Assembly (NCBI RefSeq): GCF_021190955.1
Contig: NZ_JAIOAO010000001.1
Location: forward strand, 1,054,001-1,118,000
DNA length: 64,000 nucleotides
Reading direction: 5' to 3'
From: Parachryseolinea silvisoli
Lineage (GTDB): Bacteria > Bacteroidota > Bacteroidia > Cytophagales > Cyclobacteriaceae
Part shown: in pieces, positions 17,545 to 26,343 of the stretch
Layout of the letters: each line of letters starts with the position of its first letter
Position numbering within the stretch: position 1 is the first letter of the stretch
The notes under the pieces: model-generated
What the model was told of the DNA's origin: nothing
Seen by the model: the letters and a program-made list of their open reading frames with translations, nothing else
Database searches by the model: none
Position numbers and translations under genes: made by a program

Positions 17545-18615
17545 TTACTTAATATACCGGAAATCGTGGCCCGGCTTGAGCTGGAGCAGGAATTCGTAAA
17601 TCAGGTTGATAACGTTTTCGACATCGTCTTTATGCACCATTTCTACGGTAGTGTGCATGTATTTCAAAGGTAAGGAAATGAGCGCAGAGGCCACTCCTTC
17701 GGCAGAATATGCAAAAGAGTCGGTATCTGTGCCGGTGGAGCGTGAAACAGCCTGGCGCTGGAAGGGAATCTTACGCTTCTGGGCGGTCTCAATTACCATC
17801 TTCAACACGTTATTCTGCACGGCGGGGCCATAGCACACGACGGGGCCGCTTCCAGCCTTCAGGTTGCCACTTTCACGCTTGTTATACATGGGTGATTGGG
17901 TGTCGTGCGTCACGTCGGTACAGATGGCCAAATCAGGCTTTAGGCGGCGGGAAATCATTTCCGCACCCCGCAAGCCGATTTCCTCTTGTACAGCATTTAC
18001 CACGTACAGGCCGTAGGGCAATTTCTTCTTGTTTTCGTGCAGGCGACGGGCTACCTCCGCAATCATGAAGCCACCCATGCGGTTGTCCAGCGCGCGACCT
18101 ACCAGCCAGTGTTTGTTCATTTCCATCAGCTCGTCTTCAAAGGTGATAACGCAGCCCACGTGTATGCCGAGGTCATCTACTTCTTTTTTATTGGCGGCAC
18201 CGATGTCTATAAAAATGTTCTTCAGCGACGGCGCCTCTTCGCGCGCTGCATCCCGTACGTGAATGGCAGGCCACCCAAATACGCCTTTTACCATACCCCG
18301 CTCAGTATGAATATTTACACGCTTGGAGGGCGCTATCTGGTGGTCGGAGCCACCGTTGCGGCGTACGTAGATATAGCCGTCGTCTGTGATGTAGTTTACG
18401 AACCAGGAGATCTCGTCGGCGTGTGCCTCGATAACCACCTTGTATGTTGCCTTGGGGTTGATAACTCCTACGGCTGTGCCATATACATCCACGATCTGAT
18501 CACTGATATAGGGTTTGAGATAGTCCAGCCAGATCTGTTGGCCCGAGCTTTCAAAACCCGTCGGGGATGCATTGTTCAGGTACTCGTACAGGAATTCTTT
18601 GCTTTTTTTATCCAT
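17545..18615 (-). CDS. M42-family metallopeptidase
   Basis: Cytoplasmic two-metal aminopeptidase family (PepA/FrvX/endoglucanase-like). Metal-binding landmarks are VVIEAHADEISWFVNYI, LVGRALDNRMGGFMIAE, VNAVQEEIGLRGAEMISRRL and CTDVTHDTQSP; VSRSTGTDTDSF and the MHTTVEMVHKDDVENV histidine are near the C-terminus. The frame extends eight codons upstream to 18639, but MDKKSKEFLYEYL (start 18615) is the usual family N-terminus, giving 356 residues. It is flanked by terminators on both sides and so is a single-gene unit. Confidence 0.92.
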   Translation of the reverse strand: MDKKSKEFLYEYLNNASPTGFESSGQQIWLDYLKPYISDQIVDVYGTAVGVINPKATYKVVIEAHADEISWFVNYITDDGYIYVRRNGGSDHQIAPSKRVNIHTERGMVKGVFGWPAIHVRDAAREEAPSLKNIFIDIGAANKKEVDDLGIHVGCVITFEDELMEMNKHWLVGRALDNRMGGFMIAEVARRLHENKKKLPYGLYVVNAVQEEIGLRGAEMISRRLKPDLAICTDVTHDTQSPMYNKRESGNLKAGSGPVVCYGPAVQNNVLKMVIETAQKRKIPFQRQAVSRSTGTDTDSFAYSAEGVASALISLPLKYMHTTVEMVHKDDVENVINLIYEFLLQLKPGHDFRYIK

Positions 18616-18659
18616 AGTGAATATGCTGTTTCGGGCCACAAGGTAATAAATTCGGCCAA

Positions 18660-18702
18660 AAAGAAAGCCCGCCTGCCCTGCCGGAGGCGGGCGGGCTTTG
18701 CC
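18660..18702 (-). terminator. Strong terminator after the phosphatase gene
   Basis: AAAGCCCGCCTGCC pairs with GGAGGCGGGCGGGCTTT around a short loop in the space between two co-directional genes. It would end the phosphatase transcript. Confidence 0.8.
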
Positions 18703-18727
18703 GCAAGTGTCTTATCGCACGAACCGG

Positions 18728-20371
18728 TTATTCAAACAGCTCCTCGATGGGCTGACCCGTGCAGCCACTCGGGAACTTGATGTTGAGCAAAAGCGATACG
18801 GTCGGGGCTACATCAGTTATGGTGTGGTAGCGCGCGGACGCGCCTTTGCGAATGCCGGCACCGTAGAAGAGGATCGGCACGTTGGTGTCATACGTATAGG
18901 GTGAACCGTGGGTAGTACCTTGAATCGAACCCGACTCAAACCAACCGGGTTGCAACACGATGGCAATATCACCCGACCGACGGGGGTTATACCCGCGGAT
19001 CATCATGCCCTTGATGCCCTTCTCATCATAGCTGCCCTGCCGAAGCTCGGCCTGCGTGTAATAATTGGCTACGCCGTCCATCGTCATCAGGTATTTGCCG
19101 ATGAGCTCGCTCGCGATCATCATTTCGATGCCCGACGACTTCGGGTCTTTCTGAAAGGCGTCGTGGTTGAGGAACACTTGTTCGTTGCCGATGCCGGCAA
19201 TGATTTTACGACCGGGGAAGTAACTCTCTAAATATCCTTCCAGCTTTGCCTGCGCAAATTCGTTGCTGAAGTAGCCAGCCGGCATTTTGCTGTCTTTCAG
19301 GTATTGGGGTACGTCGGCGACGGCGTGATCCGCCGTTAAGAAAACGGTATACTTGCCAGCGCCCACTTCTTTGTCGAGTGTCTTGAGCAGGTCAGCCAGG
19401 TTGCGGTCGAGGCGGAGGTATATATCTTCGAGCTCCACAGCTTGCGGGCCAACGGCATGACCGACGGCATCGGTAGTTGAGTACGAGATGCAAAGGAAGT
19501 CGGTGATGTCGTCCTTACCGAGACTCTCGCCCGCCAGGCTGGCCTTCGACATTTCCGTGAGGAAGTCGTTCGCAAAGGGCGTTACGTAGAGCAGATCATA
19601 GCTCGTACTCTTACCTCTAAGGGCAGGCAAGTCGTAGGGAAACACAGGTTTGGCTTTGCCGCCGATCTTCTTTTCATATGGCGAATCGTCGGGACCGCTT
19701 TCGGTATACTGCGCAATAGGCAGAAGCGTATTCCACGTTTGGTTGAGGTACTGCGCGGGCAGGTTGAGCGAGTTGAATTTTGTTACCCATGCTGGCAGTT
19801 GGGTCATGTAGTAGCTACTGGTCATAAAGGTGCCGGTCTTGCCATCAAACCAATAAGCGCCGTCGGCCATGTGGCCGGCCGGTAATACGGCACCGCGGTC
19901 TTTGAAAGAGATGCCGATTACTTTTGCACGCTTCTGGGTGAAGAGCTTTAACTCGTCTGTGACGGTGGATGACAGCATGCGCCAGGGCGATACATCGCCG
20001 TTGCCGTCTGCACCAACCGCTTTGCATGTTGAATCCTCCACGCAGTTAACAGTCTTGCGGGTATCTTTATCGTAGAAGTCGTTGCCGATGATGCCGTGTA
20101 TGGCAGGCGTCGAGCCGCTATATACTGAAGCGTGACCGGGGCCAGTCACGGTAGGCGCATAATTATAGTGTGCGTTGCGCAGCATGAAGCCATCGCCCAT
20201 CAGGCGCTTAAAGCCGCCGTCACCAAATTTTGAGTAATAACGAGAGAGGTATTCCTGGCGCATTTGGTCGACTACAATACCCACAACAAGCTTGGGTTTT
20301 GTCGTTGCGCCCGGCTGAGCCCAGGCAGTGTTAGCCAGGGCCACCAATACTAGTACAATGATTCTTCGCAT
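18728..20371 (-). CDS. PafA-like alkaline phosphatase/phosphodiesterase
   Basis: Secreted phosphatase of the alkaline-phosphatase superfamily, releasing phosphate from monoesters in the periplasm or outside. The chosen start (ATG 20371) gives a signal peptide ending TAWAQ; the frame begins five codons earlier at 20386. The nucleophilic threonine lies in YAPTVTGPGHASVYSG. Metal-binding motifs include VVDQMRQEYLSRY, TADHAVADVPQYL, CISYSTTDAVGHAVGP and GTTHGSPYTYDTNVPILFYG. Length of 547 residues fits the PafA group, which uses Thr instead of Ser. It is a single gene with its own terminator. Confidence 0.9.
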   Translation of the reverse strand: MRRIIVLVLVALANTAWAQPGATTKPKLVVGIVVDQMRQEYLSRYYSKFGDGGFKRLMGDGFMLRNAHYNYAPTVTGPGHASVYSGSTPAIHGIIGNDFYDKDTRKTVNCVEDSTCKAVGADGNGDVSPWRMLSSTVTDELKLFTQKRAKVIGISFKDRGAVLPAGHMADGAYWFDGKTGTFMTSSYYMTQLPAWVTKFNSLNLPAQYLNQTWNTLLPIAQYTESGPDDSPYEKKIGGKAKPVFPYDLPALRGKSTSYDLLYVTPFANDFLTEMSKASLAGESLGKDDITDFLCISYSTTDAVGHAVGPQAVELEDIYLRLDRNLADLLKTLDKEVGAGKYTVFLTADHAVADVPQYLKDSKMPAGYFSNEFAQAKLEGYLESYFPGRKIIAGIGNEQVFLNHDAFQKDPKSSGIEMMIASELIGKYLMTMDGVANYYTQAELRQGSYDEKGIKGMMIRGYNPRRSGDIAIVLQPGWFESGSIQGTTHGSPYTYDTNVPILFYGAGIRKGASARYHTITDVAPTVSLLLNIKFPSGCTGQPIEELFE

Positions 20372-20512
20372 GCATGTTAAATTCATGCAGCAAGATAGAG
20401 AATCACCCTAATACTGGCATTAAACTTTTATGAACGGATTGTTGCGTCCTGATAAAGATACGGTGTACAATCAACACCGACTATAGCTTGATTAGAACGC
20501 GCGCAAGACTGT

Positions 20513-20608
20513 TTAAAAAATCACGATGGCGAGCAGCGCCATAGAAATCACAGAGCTTGCAAACATGAGCGCCAGGCCCAGAAAGTGATATACATTGATC
20601 TGCTTCAT
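20513..20608 (-). CDS. Possible 31-residue single-span membrane protein
   Basis: A short ORF starting MKQINVYHF and continuing with one uninterrupted hydrophobic segment of about 20 residues that ends IVIF before TAA. It lies alone in a 650-base gap. The codons are ordinary for this genome and the product has the typical basic N-terminus plus single span of bacterial small membrane proteins. There is no clear ribosome binding site. Small size makes coding uncertain. Confidence 0.4.
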   Translation of the reverse strand: MKQINVYHFLGLALMFASSVISMALLAIVIF

Positions 20609-21023
20609 AGTAGATAAAAAAGGTTAGGTCCAAAAAATAAATACTACGCGTAAGCGTATGACCAAAGCAGACTAAAGACATGAACAGAGATTACGATTTG
20701 GTGCTGCAGCATTTTTTCTGCGTCATGCCTTGTTAAAGCCGTAAGGTCACACACAGATTTAAAACACTATCGTTTGCAGCATTGTTCGCAAACCGTTGCA
20801 ATATATAAAAAAATCAATTTGACACATTATTTCGCGAAAAAAAATTGAGGAAAAAGAGCCCCGTTTTGCCCCTGGCATAAAAAATCCAGGTCAATCTGTC
20901 GATAGCGTCGCCCAACGCGGTCGGCCAAAGTGTCGTAAAAGGCCTTTTCAGCGAGCCATTCTTTCCGAAAAATATTGCTGGCGGCGAATTTGACGCCCCT
21001 CTCCCATATTTAGGGAATACAAT
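20609..21023. other. Intergenic region, no gene seen
   Basis: AT-rich spacer upstream of the HtrA gene. It holds an imperfect inverted repeat, GTTTGC and GCAAAC separated by 10 bases (20772-20793), which could be an operator. I see no convincing RNA gene or ORF. Confidence 0.4.
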
Positions 21024-21953
21024 ATGGATGCTTTTTCGACAATGATCATCGACGCCGTGGAGAAGACCAAGAATGCCGTGGTAAAGATCGATGTGTTTAA
21101 GCGCGACGCGCAAGGTATACTGCGGGCCGCAGGGTCGGGATCAGGCTTTATCTTTTCGTCGGACGGACTGGTGTTTACCAACAGCCATGTCGTAGACGGC
21201 GCCGAAAAGATCATGGTGAGCTTGCTGAACGAAAACGAGATCGAGGGCTTTTTAGTAGGTAAAGATCCTGATACGGATCTGGCCATTCTCAAGATCTATA
21301 GTGAAGGATATTCGGTGGCGCGTTTGGGTGATGCGCAGCACTTACAAATCGGCCAGCTGGTAATCGCCATTGGCAATCCCTATGGATACCAGCACACCGT
21401 CACCACCGGTGTCGTCAGTGCTTTGGGGCGCACATTGCAAACGCAGTCGGGGCGGCTGATCGATAATGTAATTCAGTCCGACGCGGCCTTGAACCCCGGC
21501 AACTCCGGCGGGCCCATGATCACGACGGAGGGTGATGTGATCGGAGTCAACACGGCGGTGATACAAGGAGCGCAGGGACTGAGCTTTTCCGTTGACATCA
21601 ACACGGCAAAGGAGATCGCGCAACAACTGCTGCGCGATGGTAAGGTGTTTAAAGCATACCTGGGTGTGATGCTGCAAGAAGTAACCTTGAATCCCAAGGT
21701 GAAACAGCACCACGACCTACGGAATAAACGCGGATTGTTCATTACACGCATGGAGCCTGACTCACCGGCATCGCGCTCGCAATTACAGGAAGGCGATATA
21801 CTGGTAGCCTTTAACGATAAGGTAATCAACAGCTCGCATGAGCTCTTCAAGGAGCTAAGCCACCGCGCCATCTTAACCACCACAAACGTATCGGTGATCC
21901 GGCACACCGAGCTGCTGCACTTCAGTATTTTTCCCGCGGACCGGAAAGGGTAA
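21024..21953 (+). CDS. HtrA/DegP-type serine protease, no signal peptide
   Basis: S1C protease of 309 residues with one PDZ domain. The catalytic triad is readable: His55 (FTNSHVVDGA), Asp85 (DPDTDLAILK) and Ser161 (NPGNSGGP). PDZ landmarks follow in the C-terminal third (YLGVMLQEV, GLFITRMEPDSPASRSQLQEGDIL). Unlike DegP or DegS it begins directly with the protease fold (MDAFSTMIIDAVEKTKNAVV) and has neither a signal peptide nor a membrane anchor. A stop codon lies just upstream in frame. It is probably cytoplasmic, or exported in another way. Confidence 0.92.
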   Translation: MDAFSTMIIDAVEKTKNAVVKIDVFKRDAQGILRAAGSGSGFIFSSDGLVFTNSHVVDGAEKIMVSLLNENEIEGFLVGKDPDTDLAILKIYSEGYSVARLGDAQHLQIGQLVIAIGNPYGYQHTVTTGVVSALGRTLQTQSGRLIDNVIQSDAALNPGNSGGPMITTEGDVIGVNTAVIQGAQGLSFSVDINTAKEIAQQLLRDGKVFKAYLGVMLQEVTLNPKVKQHHDLRNKRGLFITRMEPDSPASRSQLQEGDILVAFNDKVINSSHELFKELSHRAILTTTNVSVIRHTELLHFSIFPADRKG

Positions 21954-21954
21954 A

Positions 21955-21993
21955 AAGCAAAGCGCGCTGCCCAATAGGACAGCGCGCTTTATT
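21955..21993. terminator. Bidirectional terminator
   Basis: AAAGCGCGCTGTCC-type arms (AAAGCGCGCTG and CAGCGCGCTTT) form an 11-bp stem between the converging protease and helicase genes, flanked by A and T tracts. Confidence 0.85.
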
Positions 21994-22012
21994 ATGTCAC
22001 AGGCTGGTGGAA

Positions 22013-23740
22013 CTACCACCGTTTCTTTTGACCCGTGCGGGCGGGTCCTTTGCTATAGCTACCGCCACCTTTTCCATAGCTACCTTTGCTTTTCCTATAC
22101 GGCCTGTCGCCATCGCCGCCGCCGGAAGATTCCTTACCATCGGTCACCTCCACGCGTACGGGACGTCCTTTGTAAGTACCACCATTCAGGGCTTCGACCA
22201 CGCGGGCAGCTTGATCTTTCTCCACTTCGAAGAACGAATACGCGCCTTTCAAGTCTATCCGACCGATATCTTTCTTGCCAAGACCTGTTTGTTCGTCCAC
22301 CAGCTCCAGCAGGCCGGGCACATCGAGGCCATCCATCTTACCCAGGTTGATAAAGAGACGCGAACCGGAGGATACATACTTCTCGTCTGCAGCCCCTCCT
22401 TCACTACGCTCGCCTTTAGCGTTCAGGTCGGGCGCATTGCGGTAGTAGTCGAGGAATCGATTAAACTCGATTGACGCGAACCGCTTTATAAGCTCCTGCT
22501 TGGTGAGGTCGGCGAGCTGTTCTTCGATGGCGGGCAAGAACTCGGCGATCTCCGCATCGTTCACCTTAACTTCGTGTACGCGGTTCATCAGGGCCAGCAA
22601 CTGCTTTTGGCAGACTTCCTGTCCTGTGGGAATCATCATACGCTTGAACGGGGACTTTAGCGTCTTTTCGATATGCTTTACCTTGCCGAGCTCACGCTTG
22701 GAGATCATGGCAATTGATATACCCTTTTTACCGGCGCGCGCCGTACGACCGCTGCGGTGGGTATAGAATTCCATTTCGTCCGGGATGTTGAGGTGGATAA
22801 CGTGTGTGATGTCATCCACGTCGATACCGCGGGCGGCTACGTCGGTCGCCACCAGGATCTGTAAACTACGCTGACGGAATTTAATCATCACGCGATCACG
22901 CTGCTGCTGGGTCAAATCGCCGTGGAGTGAGTCGGCGTTATAGCCATCTTTCATCAAACCTTCGGCGATCTTCTGGGTGTCAATGCGCGTGCGACAAAAG
23001 ATGAGGCCGAATATCTCGGGCGTGTAGTCCAGGATGCGCTTGAGCGCTGCGTACCGATCTTTTTCTTGAATAAGGACGTACTGGTGCTCGATATTTACGT
23101 TGCCAGTGTTCTTCTCGCCGACCGTCAGTTCGAACGGGTCGGTCATGTAGTTTTTCATGATGGCCCGCACTTCACGTGGCATCGTGGCGGAGAACAACCA
23201 GGTGAATTTAGTTTTCGGCGTAAACGACAGGATTTTGTCCAGGTCGTCTTTAAAACCCATGTTTAGCATTTCGTCGGCCTCGTCGAGTACGACAAAGCGT
23301 ATAGTGCTCAGGTTGATGGCCTTGCGGTCGATCAGGTCAATGAGGCGACCGGGAGTCGCGACGATGATCTGTGCCCCCTTTTTCACTTTACGAATCTGCT
23401 CGCTAATGCTGGAGCCACCATAGACGGCGACGATATTAAAACGCTTTACTTTTTCGGAGAAGTTCTCGAGGTCGTTGGCGATTTGCAGACCAAGTTCACG
23501 TGTGGGGGCAAGCACCAGGGCTTGTGTGTCGCGGCTCTTGTCGTCTACAAGGTCGAGCAGCGGCAGGCCGAAAGCGGCAGTCTTACCGGTTCCCGTCTGG
23601 GCGAGACCCACAAAATCACGATTTCCATTCAACAGGACGGGAATGGCTTGTTCCTGTATGGGAGTAGGTGTTTCGAAGCCGATTAATTGCACCGACTCCA
23701 CCAGTCCCCTGGACAGGCCCAGGGATTCAAAAGATTTCAT
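22013..23740 (-). CDS. DEAD-box RNA helicase with DbpA-type RNA-binding domain
   Basis: ATP-dependent RNA helicase of the DeaD/CsdA type, acting in ribosome assembly, RNA turnover or cold adaptation. Motifs in order: Q motif (FETPTPIQEQAIP), Walker A AQTGTGKT (47-54), PTREL, TPGR, DEAD (VLDEADEMLNMGF), SAT (FSATMP), and HRSGRTARAG. A C-terminal DbpA-like RNA-binding domain (LFINLGKMDGLDVPGLLELV, FFEVEKDQAARVVEAL) precedes a Gly/Ser/Lys-rich basic tail. A TACCTTTG -7 box lies 20 bases upstream of the ATG. Confidence 0.95.
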   Translation of the reverse strand: MKSFESLGLSRGLVESVQLIGFETPTPIQEQAIPVLLNGNRDFVGLAQTGTGKTAAFGLPLLDLVDDKSRDTQALVLAPTRELGLQIANDLENFSEKVKRFNIVAVYGGSSISEQIRKVKKGAQIIVATPGRLIDLIDRKAINLSTIRFVVLDEADEMLNMGFKDDLDKILSFTPKTKFTWLFSATMPREVRAIMKNYMTDPFELTVGEKNTGNVNIEHQYVLIQEKDRYAALKRILDYTPEIFGLIFCRTRIDTQKIAEGLMKDGYNADSLHGDLTQQQRDRVMIKFRQRSLQILVATDVAARGIDVDDITHVIHLNIPDEMEFYTHRSGRTARAGKKGISIAMISKRELGKVKHIEKTLKSPFKRMMIPTGQEVCQKQLLALMNRVHEVKVNDAEIAEFLPAIEEQLADLTKQELIKRFASIEFNRFLDYYRNAPDLNAKGERSEGGAADEKYVSSGSRLFINLGKMDGLDVPGLLELVDEQTGLGKKDIGRIDLKGAYSFFEVEKDQAARVVEALNGGTYKGRPVRVEVTDGKESSGGGDGDRPYRKSKGSYGKGGGSYSKGPARTGQKKRW

Positions 23741-23760
23741 TAATTTTTTTCAGTAAGCGG

Positions 23761-23768
23761 CAAAGGTA
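23761..23768 (-). promoter_or_regulatory. -7 box of the helicase promoter
   Basis: TACCTTTG on the minus strand is an exact TAnnTTTG match, 20 bases before the helicase start. A TTG lies 14 bases further upstream, closer than the usual spacing. Confidence 0.45.
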
Positions 23769-23881
23769 CGGCTATTAATTGACAATTTGGGGAAAAGCTG
23801 CATTGTGCCGGCGACACCGGCTTTGTCAAAATAAATGCAGGACAGAATAGCTCGGAACAGGTGTTTTGTTCGGGGCAAAAC

Positions 23882-23911
23882 AAAAAAAAGAGGCCCTGGG
23901 ACCTCTTTTTA
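23882..23911 (-). terminator. Terminator of tRNA-Ala
   Basis: Immediately after the tRNA on the minus strand, AAAAAGAGGTCCC and GGGCCTCTTTTT pair to form a stem followed by eight T. Confidence 0.8.
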
Positions 23912-23912
23912 G

Positions 23913-23986
23913 TGGAGAATATCGGAGTCGAACCGATGACCTCTTCCATGCCATGGAAGCGCTCTAGCCAGCTGAGCTAATCCCCC
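23913..23986 (-). tRNA. tRNA-Ala (anticodon GGC)
   Basis: The minus strand folds as a complete cloverleaf. The acceptor arm is GGGGGAT with ATTCTCC (two G-U pairs), the D arm GCTC...GAGC, and the anticodon stem CTTCC/GGAAG holds loop ATGGCAT with anticodon GGC. The T loop contains GGTTCGACTCC. The discriminator is A and CCA is not encoded. It reads alanine codons GCC and GCU. It is a single tRNA gene with its own terminator. Confidence 0.95.
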
Positions 23987-24171
23987 GAAAACGATGCTTT
24001 CCGGAAAAAGCGAGCGCAAATATATTTTAATTTGGCTATCAACCAAAATGCGGGGAGAGTTTAAAAATGCGAGGAAGTTTAAAAACTGGATTTTTATATC
24101 CGCCCGAATCGACTGGCGTCAATCAAGGTAGACTCTTCTGCACCATCGGCGTAATTTAATCACCATCCGTC

Positions 24172-24239
24172 CTAGTACTTTTAGGACTAGCTTATCACTA
24201 GCATAAGTCTAGGTTAATACTAGCTTGAATCTAGCTCAT
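24172..24239 (-). repeat. Degenerate tandem array, exact 11-bp period, CTAG core
   Basis: CTAG occurs at 24187, 24198, 24209, 24220 and 24231, each exactly 11 bases apart, with one more at 24172. Read on the minus strand the units follow a pattern such as aaGCTAGnn or aaCCTAGnn, while the flanking bases differ between units. The array begins about 66 bases after the LytTR gene stop and lies about 186 bases before tRNA-Ala, both on the minus strand. A related array is at 54429-54498. Confidence 0.8.
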
Positions 24240-24304
24240 CCCCCCTTTATCCAAGCCGTTGGAAAACGTCTCCAAAACTACACGAGAAGAACCCAGGCAG
24301 GTAT

Positions 24305-25033
24305 TTACATCATCTGATTCCGGTCTGTGAAATCCTTAAACTGCTTTCGATACGAATCGCTTACGGGCAGGGTTACGTTGCCAATCTGCACTTCGCCTTT
24401 ATGTACGACGTCGATGGCATCTACTGCTACAATATAAGAATGATGGATCCGAATAAATTTATCCGTCGGTAATTGTTCCTCCAAAGTTTTCAGGCGCTGC
24501 AGCGTAACAATCTTTTGCTGGCGGGTGTGGATGGTGACGTAGTCTTTCAGTCCCTCCACATACAATATATCAGCCCAACGTACCTTGACGAGCTTGGTGC
24601 CGTCCTTCACAAATACAAAGGGTTGCTGCTCGGTTGGTTCTGTGCGAGGCGCTTGCACGGATGGCGGCGTAGTGGGTGTTAAGCGCTGGCCGGCTTTCTC
24701 GACTGCGCGTAGAAAACGTTCAAATGTGACGGGCTTAAGCAGGTAGTCCACCACGTCGAGGTCATATCCTTCCAGGGCATACTCAGAGTACGCTGTTGTG
24801 AGTACGACCAGGGGGCGTTTCTGTAATGTTCGCAGCAGCGAAATGCCGGTGATCTCGGGCATCTGAATGTCAAGGAACAACAGGTCCACCGGGTTAGAGC
24901 GTAGCACTTCGATCGCCGCCAGGGGGCTGGCACATGCTTGCAGCAACTGCAGCGAGGGCACCTTGCTTACATAGTCGGTCAGCAGGTTGCGTGCCAGGGG
25001 CTCGTCGTCGACGATCAGGCAGGTGATGCTCAT
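24305..25033 (-). CDS. LytTR-type response regulator
   Basis: Two-component regulator of 242 residues. The receiver domain has the acidic pair in IVDDEPLARNLL, the phosphoacceptor Asp55 (LLFLDIQMPEITG) and the KPV lysine (DYLLKPVTFERFLRAVEKA). The C-terminal LytTR DNA-binding domain includes FVKDGTKLVKVRWADILYVE, IHTRQQKIVTLQRLKTLEEQL and FIRIHHSYIVAVDAI. Its start overlaps the end of the kinase gene by 4 bases (ATGA), so they are translationally coupled. Targets are unknown; the receptor gene at 26344 is the nearest divergent candidate. Confidence 0.95.
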   Translation of the reverse strand: MSITCLIVDDEPLARNLLTDYVSKVPSLQLLQACASPLAAIEVLRSNPVDLLFLDIQMPEITGISLLRTLQKRPLVVLTTAYSEYALEGYDLDVVDYLLKPVTFERFLRAVEKAGQRLTPTTPPSVQAPRTEPTEQQPFVFVKDGTKLVKVRWADILYVEGLKDYVTIHTRQQKIVTLQRLKTLEEQLPTDKFIRIHHSYIVAVDAIDVVHKGEVQIGNVTLPVSDSYRKQFKDFTDRNQMM

Positions 25034-26073
25034 GCCAAAGTGATTTTTAGTGTGAGCGTATAACGGTCGGCATTTTTCTCTGTGGTGAGGGTATGGCGAC
25101 CGGGGTAGCTTAAGGCTAATCTACGCTGAACATTCTGTAATCCAATGCCGGACTTGCCTTGCTCGCTGGCGGTGACGGCGTGGTTGCTATTTTCTACCGT
25201 GTAGATACATTCGTTGTCGCTTACGCGGATGCTAACCTTGATCCATGCATCGCCGGGACTTGCGCCGATGCCATGTTTAAAGGCGTTTTCCAGGAATGTG
25301 ATAAAGATGAGGGGCGTGATGCGTACATTCTGCACATCGCCGTGTACTTCAAAGCCGATGGGAATCTGTCCGTTCAGGCGCAGGCGTTCGAGGCTGATGT
25401 AATTTTCCATGTATTCGATCTCCTTCATCAGCGGCACGTCTGCGTGGTTGGTTTCGTAGATCATGTAGCGCATCATTTGCGAAAGCTTGGCAATGACCTC
25501 GGTGGTATTGGGAGATTGTGAATAGGCCAGGTAATAGAGGTTATTAAGCGTATTGAACAAAAAGTGGGGATTGATCTGCTCTTTCAGGAAGTTGAGCTCG
25601 GAAATGAGCTTTTCATTTTCGATGGCCTTTTTACGGGATTCGAATTCAAACCATTCCTGTACAAAGCGCAGCATGGCCACAAAGATGACGACGAAGAGGC
25701 TCGTGGCTGCAACTTGCACCACAAACGTTGTACTGTATAAATAACCGGCTTTGTGCGTGTAGCCGTCGACCAGGTAGCGCTGCATGTGCACGCGTCCGAA
25801 CATGAGGATTGCAAAGGGAATAAAAAACTCAAGCAGGTAACGGCCGGTGTTTTTGTGTTTGAGAAAGCGTGGTAGAACAATGAAATAGTTGAAGTAAGCG
25901 ACGGCCATATTAAACGCCACGTGGAAGCCTGCCTGGGTAAAAACTTCCAACATTTCGACTTCGCGTTCGCGGTGGCGGAACGACGAGAACTGGTAGACGA
26001 AAAACGATAGATACGCGCACCAGAAGGAAAGGTGCAGCAGGAAAACACGGTGACGTTGAAAGAAGGATTGCAT
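25030..26073 (-). CDS. LytS-type membrane sensor histidine kinase
   Basis: Partner of the LytTR regulator. Four membrane segments occupy about the first 140 residues (FLLHLSFWCAYLSFFVYQF, GFHVAFNMAVAYFNYFIVL, FFIPFAILMFGRVHMQ, VVQVAATSLFVVIFVAML). The His_kinase region follows with phosphoacceptor EQINPHFLFNTLNNLYYLA and an ATPase domain (FLENAFKHGIG, GIGLQNVQRRLALSYPG). At 347 residues it has the usual minimal form without an extracytoplasmic sensor domain. It is divergent from the outer-membrane receptor gene, 270 bases away. Confidence 0.94.
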   Translation of the reverse strand: MQSFFQRHRVFLLHLSFWCAYLSFFVYQFSSFRHREREVEMLEVFTQAGFHVAFNMAVAYFNYFIVLPRFLKHKNTGRYLLEFFIPFAILMFGRVHMQRYLVDGYTHKAGYLYSTTFVVQVAATSLFVVIFVAMLRFVQEWFEFESRKKAIENEKLISELNFLKEQINPHFLFNTLNNLYYLAYSQSPNTTEVIAKLSQMMRYMIYETNHADVPLMKEIEYMENYISLERLRLNGQIPIGFEVHGDVQNVRITPLIFITFLENAFKHGIGASPGDAWIKVSIRVSDNECIYTVENSNHAVTASEQGKSGIGLQNVQRRLALSYPGRHTLTTEKNADRYTLTLKITLA

Positions 26074-26343
26074 GCTGCGGGTTAACGCAATAAATTTACG
26101 GCATCGTACGGCGCGGGTATGGTCTTTTTCACATTTTTCTACCGTTGGCGGAAATTCATCGACCGGTGCGCCGGGTTGTCCGTACTTTTCGGGAAAGTCG
26201 AGTTTTTACCCGAAATGTCGAAGCAATCAGCCCATTGGTATAATACGTACCGGCAGCCATTAACAAAAGATTTCCTTTGCCGTTGACCTATGAAATAACG
26301 GATTTCCCACATCCCTTTTAACAATTTACCTGAGAGATTTAAT

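Noticed and set aside
17986-18780. Long plus-strand frame opposite the M42 peptidase gene
   Set aside because: It spans the peptidase, a terminator and part of the phosphatase gene in antisense.
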